A stretch of DNA of 64,000 nt from Ditylenchus dipsaci (lineage: Eukaryota; Nematoda; Chromadorea; Rhabditida; Anguinidae), in assembly GCA_004194705.1 (NCBI GenBank), contig SADC01000857.1, positions 1-64,000 on the forward strand. The letters are read 5' to 3'. A program made the position numbers and the translations under genes. Within the stretch, counting starts at the first letter, position 1. Each line of letters begins with the position of its first letter. This document shows positions 57,501 to 64,000 of this stretch, one piece after another. The notes under the pieces were generated by a model that saw only the letters and a program-made list of their open reading frames with translations, ran no database searches and was not told the origin of the DNA.

Positions 57501-60500
57501 GGTAGGCTACTTTAGGGTTTGGATCCACCCGATTTTATCAACTTTTTCGAAAAACATTTCTACTTTATCATTAGCTCATTCTGTAGCCGTGTTCTTTCAG
57601 CAAAAACAAAAGCCAAAAATGGCCCAAGGCAAAAAACTATTTTGATGAGAACTGCTTTTGGGTTCGTTTCCGTTATCGGGACCTCATTCTAATAAGCTCT
57701 TCCAATTCCTTAGTTCAATCATTGTGGTGATTGAGAAACTGCCATGTAAATCATGGTCAGCGTGATCACCTTGACCACCATCACCATAATCACTCTATCA
57801 CCATAATCACCACCATAATCACAGATGACGATAAGAACCATTAAAAATAGCAGTTTCTGGTGAGGTCCCGATAACGGAAAAGAACCACTATTTTGATCAG
57901 ATCCGCTTTTTCATTATATTTTTTCATTTCATTTTTTAGACCGAATTTTTGAAATATTTGTCCTGGCGGATTGAACTGGATAAATATTGTTTGGGAAAAT
58001 GAGTGTAGTTATCTAGTTTTAGCATACAAATCGTCCACTTACACCCTAGACAACATCAATAGTGAAAGGAGAACATCCACCGGCACATCCCTCATGGAGT
58101 ACAAATGGCCTTCCCTGAATCCTTCCCGATCTCCATCTCTGAACCTGTTCATCGATGGCTCTATGAACGACCATTCCACTGTGCTGCAACAAAAAATTAA
58201 AATCATTATCATTAATGATAACGACCCTAATAGCGAATAAAAATTCAAAAAAAAGTTAAAATTCAAAAGGCGCGAATTTTAAAAAAGGGCACAAAGTAAC
58301 TCAAATGCCCCTATGCCAGACTTTTGAACAACTCTATGTTTTTGAGAAACTTTTTAAGTTTGTTGAAAAAGAAGCAACCCTTTTTACGAATTTTTTAAAA
58401 TTCTTATTTTTAGAAAGCAAAATATATTTCACAAATTCAAATTTTCAGTAAGAATTTAAAAAAATTGACTTTTTGTTGTGTTGTGACTATTATGTAGGGT
58501 TGGGCAATGGGCATATGCCCGGGCATTTATTATTAAATGCCCGACTCTATAATTTCGGTCATTTTCTTCCTATATATTTTTAAGATTTGGTAGTCTCCAA
58601 AAGGTTCAAAGGACAGTTCTTCGCAATTGTTTTGTAAATTTTTTGATACTTTTTAATTAAAGTACCATTTTAAGCTAAAAAGTTTCATTCTGAGGCACAC
58701 AAGTATACAATATGTCCTCAGAAATTTGAATAAAAAACTGAAAATTAAAATATTTGTCGGTTTCCGAGATATGACCTGAAGTTGACTAAATATTGCAACT
58801 AACATTTTACATGTGATTTTTTACATGTGAATTTCTGATTGCCGAGATATGTCCCAAGGACGACCGGCACAGTGACCGAAACAGACCTGTACTCAACAAA
58901 AAAATTAGTTCCAAAAATGGTTAAGTAAATAGAGCATTGATTGTCACATAAAAACTTTGGTGGTGGCTGGAGAAAAACAAAGATTTAGCTATGGCTGTCA
59001 AGGACAACACCAACTACTTCAACCACATTATTTCTGTGCTATAAAGTACAGAACACCGTTAGTACGAGCACCGTACCACTTTAGCCCGACCTTAGAATTC
59101 ACCCGATCCTCAAAAAGCCCTAAAAACTTCTGAAGGTCAGTAATTTTTTAACATATTGACACTCCAACGTTATCCATATCTCGGAAATTAAGTATTATTT
59201 TAAATTTCTGTTAATTTATTCAAATTGCTGAGGAAATTTACTCAAAACCTGTAAATATCCGGTCGCCAGTCTATTCCTATCCGGAGAAGTCCTAACGAGC
59301 CTTGCCCGAAATTCACGTGGCCGACCAGTAATTTTTAATTCCTACCCAAAATTTGGGCCTCCGACCGAAAATTTTCGACGACCAGGGCACCCAACTCGGA
59401 ATTTTGAAGTCCCGCCCGGAATTCAGGTACCTAACCTGGGAATATCGACTACTTGACAACCATACATATGACTAATAGGCCCTTTTCCAATACTATGCTT
59501 TTTTGCCTTAGTTACCCTTGTTGATTTTTTAATTTAAGTCTGACTTTAGGAGTAGAACCTTTTAGGAATGGCCCAAATGCTTGGTCTTGTCAAAATTTCA
59601 CTTGTCTATAACAAAATAATCAACAGAGGGACCTAGGCAAAAAAAAACTTCACATCGATGAAATAGGGCTGAAAATATTTCTACTCATAATTTTTGCCCA
59701 TTGTCATAAGCTTCTGAGTGTCTGAGTCATTTTTCTAGTGCTGGCTCGCCAACTAACTTGTTGAAATCCAAAAAAAGCCAGAAAAATAGCTTACCCAGTG
59801 AAAGGCAGAGGGCACAAGCTGCACAGCGAAAATTCGGCCAGGAACTGAACCACCCTAAATATTTGGATTTCAACTAGATTTTTGGGGATTACATATACCT
59901 ACCTCCTTGTCCTCAAGACCACCCTAAAGTCATCTGCGCCACAGTCCACTAGTTCCAACTAAATGTGTGTTCCATGTGTTTGAAGTGGATGACCAGGAAA
60001 ACCTACTAGTATTTCGTTGACATGGAAGTGCACGATCTCAATCAGAAGAGTGACTGTGGACAACACTACACATGAACGCAGCAAAAGTGAAATTGGGTGA
60101 GCCTGCAAATATCTGTTAACCAAAGAAATTTTGGATACTGACCATTGCTTTTTTTGAATTTTGGATATTTTTACAGTTCAGCAGGCCGGGTCGAGAAAAT
60201 TGAGATCCATGCACAGGGGTGACTATGGTTTAGTTTTTATTGTACCCACGGTTTTAGTGCACTCTTGATTGTAAGGCGCTATTTGCTAGTTCTAGAGGTG
60301 CCGTGTAGTTGAGACTCGACTGCAGCAACAAAATGCTTCAGGAGTCATGTGCCAAAGCCCAAATTTTTTGAGGGAATATTTTGGCTCTATACCCAGGGTG
60401 ACCTGCTCCAATTTTAAAAAAGGTGGCAATTTTTTTTTAAAAGATGGCATAAAAAAATTTTTAAAAGATGTCATTGCAAGCAAATTTTGTTCGAAAAGGT

Positions 60501-62755
60501 GGCATGGTGACGAAAATTCCACCTTTCCTTTTTTCAAAAAGTGGCAAAATTTTCCTGACGCCTTCTAAAGGTGGCAAGTTGGTCACCCTGCCTATACCAT
60601 CCCTTGGTGTTTTTTTGCACTTGACTTTTACGGAGCTATTGCACACGACAACCAGACACTTTCCCTAATAAAGGAAAATTTCGTGCGACAAAAACTGCAA
60701 AAAAAAAGAATGGGTGACTGCTTTTGCAGATGGCTTTGTATCACTGGGTGACTAATAAAATCAACAAATGAGGCTAAAAAGGTAAGTGCCCGGAGAGGGT
60801 TTCGAGCCCTGGACCTTTAGATTTCTCAATGCAGAGCGCATGAGCGAGGTATGAGACTAACGCGCTAGCCACTGCGCCACCCAGGCCACCGGAGGTAGTG
60901 AGCGTGATCTCGTCCGTATCCTTAAAAAATCCAGACTATTTAACAGTTTTTAAGTTATCTGAAGCACTTGTTTTTCAAAAAAAAAAAAAAGATTTATCAA
61001 AAAATCGGAGCTGTAAAATCGGATTTTTGAACTTTGGAAACTTTGAAAAAAATTCAGGCGTTTGAACAATTCAAGATTTTGCAAAAGCACGTGGCCCCGG
61101 CTTTCGGAGGTCACAAATCAATGATCGAAAAATCCTTTTTCACCAGTTTTGCCTTGGTGTAGATTATTCGGCTAAGCAGAACACTCATTACTCGATTGAA
61201 ACCTTTTTCCTGGGAATAATACAAAAATTGCGGCTTTATATGGTGTTTGGTGCATCCGAAAAAACATTAATTGGTCCCCTTCTTGATTTTTTATGGGCGG
61301 AGTTCTAGAGTTTAATTTTTCGCTACAAAAATCAAAAAGTAGATTGGGTCATCTACACCAAAATCCTTCAGAAAGTAGACTAAAATTGACCATCTCCTAA
61401 CACCCACTTTTCGTGTACCTCTCAAAATTTCAAATATTTCTTTGTTCCACACATTCCAACCTATAACCTCCAGTCTGACCCACCTTGGTTATGCCCCAGA
61501 TCTGTTGGCTGGATATCTCCGTGTCCAACACCATCAATACAATACCTAAACAAGTGGTCATTGTTGCAATTTTGGGCCGCCCATATGAGTAGTTGCCACC
61601 TACCAATCATAGCTGTGAGCAAGCACCTGTCAGTTATCCTCACTCTTGTGTTTAAACGCTGCGACCTGATTTTGTACAGCATTTTTACAGCTGACTCGTC
61701 AATTGGCACGCCATATCTGCAAATTCGTTAGCTAATATTGACCAAAAACATAATTTTTCAATCAAATATATTTAAAGAAAAAACCACTTGGATATGGATT
61801 TTTGAACATTTTATTGGGAACCTATATTTTGGGATTTTTTTCTGAGGCAACGTGTTGTTCAGAATTCTCTCGAGAATCTAATTTTGCCAACGTAATTTTA
61901 AAAACTAACTTGCTGCCTGACAAGTGAGTCATAAACAAATTTAGCGATGGATTAATTTTTCAAGGGTGTGCCATTATCTCCCTAAGTTTTAGTCATATCT
62001 CTTTAAAACAAGACGGTTTTTTAAATTGTGCTTGCAAATTTGGATAACTGTAGACTTTTCGCATACTAAGAGAGCTCAAGGGAAATATATAGAATTGCTA
62101 CTATAGTAGCTTTTAAAAAAATAATATCCAAAATAGCTGCTCATTAAATCTTTTAGTTGGGGAAATCTGGCACTTAATTTTCACAATTTTCATCTATTTT
62201 CATTTTTTTAACTTCTTTAGCTATCTTTTATGTGGTTAGACTAAGCGAAAATTTTTTTTCGGCATTTGTCTTGACATGCCCCAGGCGAACTTCTACTCCA
62301 TCGCCAACCTTTTTTTCCAATCTATTCACCCACCGACTATTGTTTCGCTTAAAGCAGGCAGATGATGTGTGTTGAGATACATTACCAGCTCCACCCAGCC
62401 CTCCATTTGAACCACTGGTGGTCAAATAGGCACCTGGTGGACACAACCCCACAGTGGCAAATGTGACTGAAGGTGGGTAGCCGCCGTTCTCCTGGTTAGT
62501 CGACTTCTCCAGGGAGGAGTGGTTGGAGTCTATGAGCACTGCGGAGGAGGCTATGCTCAGTTTGTGTTGATTGCCTGAATGAAAAGCTCAAATTCCTTGG
62601 GTACAAACTGGGTAGAGAGTACCTGGAGAGCCCAGATCCAGACCCCTAATGGCTGTGGAGGCATCTGAATCGGAATAGGGAGGGTGGTCTAGACAAACTA
62701 GGAGTAAAATTACCTTCTACAGTGATTACAGGGTGTGTGGATCGATTTCCTGCTT
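51515..62755 (-). CDS. SK-type small-conductance calcium-activated potassium channel
   Basis: Minus-strand exons in order: 62714-62755 (uncertain), 62622-62697, 62334-62574, 61604-61716, 61484-61545 (S1, IVLMVLDTEI), 60007-60102 (S2), 59903-59958, 59795-59854, 58043-58183 (S3), 57164-57209 (S4), 56972-57115 (S5, from DASTRTLAALNRIQVNFVFV), 56573-56727 (pore), 56451-56518 (S6), 55133-55307 (calmodulin-binding NNFMNDSRLIQKHKNAAARV and RRHQRKFLDAIHQ), 55002-55074, 54908-54940 and 51515-51661 (coiled coil, stop). Roughly 575 residues; the 5' end was not found. The filter reads ITFNGNGYGDIVP where SK channels have ITFLSIGYGDMVP. The pore exon is one base short (155 nt between phase-0 junctions), and the 56451/55307 junction is also one base out. 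So it is either a decaying gene or one with two sequence errors. Confidence 0.9.
51869..53451. mobile_element. pogo-ended composite with CATTTGCGCGCAACT arms
   Basis: The left end CAGTTGAACCTCGCGTTACT follows TA (51867-51868). The right end ...AGCGAGGTTCAACTG precedes TA (53452-53453). Inside, tandem CATTTGCGCGCAACT units (51891-51978) face GAGTGCGCGCAAA units (52922-53040). Next come GGTGGTAGTACCC repeats (52125-52400) and the family-i core hairpin. The right third (53046-53451) is a fold-back pogo MITE much like 37701-38126. It lies wholly in the last SK intron. Confidence 0.7.
52470..52780. repeat. Core hairpin, family i (second copy)
   Basis: From CAAGTGGTCGTACACTTGG to GACCACTTGGTTTGTTTGG; same layout as 4590-4900, with TTTGACAGTAGTAAATTTACG facing GTAATTTTACTGTTGTCAAA. 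Confidence 0.7.
53660..54666. mobile_element. MULE-type foldback, TTCGTCCAAAA arms, 9-10 bp duplication
   Basis: Ends GGTGCCATGGC and complement, flanked by direct repeats ATATTGACC(G) at 53651-53660 and 54667-54676. The left arm has eight or so TTCGTCCAAA units; the right arm has TTTTGGACGAA units (54540-54655). The core (54115-54490) is family ii, with a long C-run at 54418-54438. In the last SK intron. Confidence 0.88.
55595..55785. repeat. Foldback with GCCTTGGTTCCCCTGGTG
   Basis: TTTTTGCCTTGGTTCCCC...GGACTCAAAGG faces TTTGAGTCCTTCC...GATCAAGGCAAA. In an SK intron. Confidence 0.6.
55915..56322. mobile_element. pogo-like element with CTCGATATAGTGACA arms
   Basis: Repeats CACTCGATATAGTGAC (55920-56030) face GTCACTATATCGAGAG (56235-56315); the right end reads AGTCGACTG before TA. 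The loop contains GGTTCGATCCC, a tRNA B-box-like sequence. In an SK intron. Confidence 0.65.
57650..57885. repeat. Foldback with ATCACC-rich loop
   Basis: GTTCGTTTCCGTTATCGGGA faces TCCCGATAACGGAAAAGAAC. The loop holds ATCACCATAATCACC repeats. In an SK intron. Confidence 0.75.
59478..59672. repeat. Foldback with GCCTTAGTTACCCTTGTTG
   Basis: AATAGGCCCTTTTCCAATAC and TTTTTTGCCTTAGTTACCC mirror GGGACCTAGGCAAAAAAAAA and GAAATAGGGCT. The upstream stretch 59265-59460 has loose CGACC/CGAAATTC repeats. In an SK intron. Confidence 0.65.
60392..60592. mobile_element. CCCAGGGTGACC MITE
   Basis: Short TIR CCCAGGGTGACC / GGTCACCCTGCC with TA on both sides; the interior is GGTGGCA/TGCCACC-like. In an SK intron. 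Confidence 0.6.
60787..60886 (-). tRNA. tRNA-Met (CAT) with a ~27-nt intron
   Basis: Minus strand: acceptor GCCTGGG pairs with TCCGGGC (two G-U), D-stem GCGC/GCGC, anticodon stem TTAGT/TCTAA around CTCATAA, T-arm AGGG/CCCT. It follows the elongator tRNA-Met pattern GCGCGTTAGTCTCATA. About 27 extra bases lie one base 3' of the anticodon, the canonical tRNA intron site. One T-stem mismatch; A-box and B-box (GGCTCGAAACC) present. Could be a real gene or a tRNA-derived repeat. It lies in an SK intron, same strand. Confidence 0.75.
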
Positions 62756-63235
62756 CTGAAAAAAGCAGAATTGGAGGAGAGACGACTTTTGGGATAATAG
62801 CCAGTTTGAGATGGATTTTTTTTAATTTTTGATGTTTTTCTCAATGAAAGTGACTTTTTAACTAAATTTTTTTTCTGAGGAAATATATTAGCTGAAATTT
62901 TCTCGGAAATCTCAATTATTGAAGAGAATTTCAAAAAAAAATGCTTTGCCGTTGGAGATATGATCTAAAGTTGGATGGTTGTCATTTCCAAATTGACAGT
63001 CCAATTTTATATGACAGTCCAATTTTATGTCATATCTCGAAACCCGGCGCTATTTTAAAATTGCGTTTTGTAATTAAGATTCCTGAAAAATTTAGCTGCT
63101 GGGTGGCCTCAAAAACTAATGTTACCCTGAAGAGTAATTTTATTAGAAAACACACAAAAAAATTTAAAATATCTCATATTGGCTATTCTTAGTAAGAAAG
63201 TTTTATTGACACTTTTTGTTAATTCGAGGTTAATC
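62756..63235. other. No supported exon; expected SK 5' region
   Basis: AT-rich. Two adjacent copies of GACAGTCCAATTTTAT lie at 62995-63028. No start exon of the channel gene could be fixed here. Confidence 0.35.
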
Positions 63236-63237
63236 AT

Positions 63238-63500
63238 TTTTTCTGTGGCAAATTTACTTTGTTTTGTAGCAAAAATGTTTTTTTTGTGGCAAATTTTTTC
63301 TGTAGCTAATTTACTTTTTTTGTGGCAAATTTATTTTTTTTGTAGCAAATTTATTTTTTTTTGTGGCAAATTTATTTTGTAGCTAATTTATTTTTTTGTG
63401 GCAAATTTACTTTTTTTTGTAGCAAATTTATTTTTTCTGTAGCAAATTTATTTTTTTCTGTAGCAAATTTACTCTTTTTTTAGCAAATCCGATTTTCGTC
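63238..63500. repeat. Tandem TGTAGCAAATTTATTTTT array
   Basis: About twelve imperfect copies of a roughly 20-bp unit, TTTTGT(A/G)GCAAATTTA. It looks like a foldback arm, but its partner is not within the window. Confidence 0.85.
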
Positions 63501-63610
63501 TGTAGCACATATACTTGAGGTAGTGTGCTTATTTATTCATCCAAAATTCTCGAAATCGGTATTCTGAGTCTATGAAAGACTTGGACTTGATGAAAGACAA
63601 GTGGATTAAT

Positions 63611-64000
63611 TGCTGGTAAAGCTGCTGGGCCCTAGGTCTAATCTAGCACACACACCTGGCACACCCTCTCGGCTGCTTCATTACTTAACATCCTCTGATG
63701 GATCAGTTATGAAATTGAGCAAGCTTACCGAGTTTACCATAAATACAATGCATGATGATAATTCTTTCAACCTTAGCCACATTATGCTCCACCATTTTGA
63801 GAAGAGCAAAACTTCAGTCCGTACCCTTTTGGATCTCAACGGGCTTTCTCTTGTAAAGAAAAGAGTGCTGGCCGAAATAGCCGGGTACAAGTGGGATCTT
63901 CTGCCAACTGCCTATGATCTTTCACGAATTTGCAATTTTCGGGTGCTGGACCAAACCGAAATTCTCAGTTTACTTTTCTTGAAAATCGATTTTCAGTCTA
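63611..64000 (+). CDS. Open frame running off the window, unrecognised
   Basis: About 130 codons without a stop from 63611 to the end of the sequence, protein-like in composition (for example KTSVRTLLDLNGLSLVKKRV, EIAGYKWDLLPTAYDLSRIC). The upstream limit is a stop near 63608; an ATG lies at about 63709. I recognise no domain. It may be an exon of the next gene or of a transposon. Confidence 0.4.

Noticed and set aside
63238..63500. CRISPR or satellite centromere array
   Set aside because: Only about 260 bp, imperfect AT-rich units, and the same style as foldback arms elsewhere in the window.

Overview
The window is animal nuclear DNA. It is AT-rich, and its genes are cut by short GT-AG introns (commonly 45-60 nt) ending in TTTCAG, TTTTAG or similar. 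Five host-type gene families can be recognised from spliced translations: 26S proteasome chaperone gankyrin/PSMD10 (three tandem copies), Sm D2 (SNRPD2), HD-domain protein HDDC2, a divergent ribosomal protein L30-like gene, and an SK-type calcium-activated potassium channel. Small introns, a possible spliced-leader acceptor just before the gankyrin ATG and degenerate TTAGGC-like blocks suggest a nematode or another small-intron invertebrate. That placement is inference, not proof.

Layout. 1-9.4 kb: nested foldback elements, a short unrecognised exon cluster (3.1-3.6 kb) and a decayed 5-kb Mutator-like (MULE) transposon with tandem-repeat arms, invaded by a mariner and a MITE. 10.6-24.8 kb: three near-identical head-to-tail units of about 4.6 kb, each with a seven-exon gankyrin gene. 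Only the middle copy reads through without a frame break, and it alone carries a later TA-flanked MITE insertion. 25.4-25.9 kb: SNRPD2 (minus). 26-28.5 kb: foldbacks, including one with a 10-bp target duplication whose empty site is present in the gankyrin units. 29.2-33.2 kb: HDDC2 (plus, nine exons). 33.9-41 kb: hAT remnant, many foldbacks, and a palindrome with a tRNA-Gln(TTG) gene in each arm. 41.4-45.1 kb: tentative exons, the L30-like gene and a hAT transposase. 46.0-48.9 kb: a PIF/Harbinger element. 51.5-62.8 kb: the SK channel gene (minus), its introns loaded with foldbacks, MITEs and an intron-bearing tRNA-Met.

The main novelty candidate is a family of MULE-type foldback elements. 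Members share one of two conserved core hairpins, yet each has arms built from its own private 12-20 bp tandem repeat (for example TTCCGCACCAAA, TTTCCCGCAGTAAA, TTTTTGCCCATAGAA, TTCGTCCAAAA, ATCTTCTCGGCC, CATTTGCGCGCAACT). Two members show 9-10 bp target duplications, as expected of the Mutator superfamily and of Drosophila FB elements.

Several otherwise conserved genes carry isolated 1-nt frame breaks, often in homopolymers. Sequencing or consensus error is therefore a serious alternative to pseudogenisation throughout. All repeat pairings were made by eye; boundaries not supported by a target duplication are approximate to about 10-30 bases.
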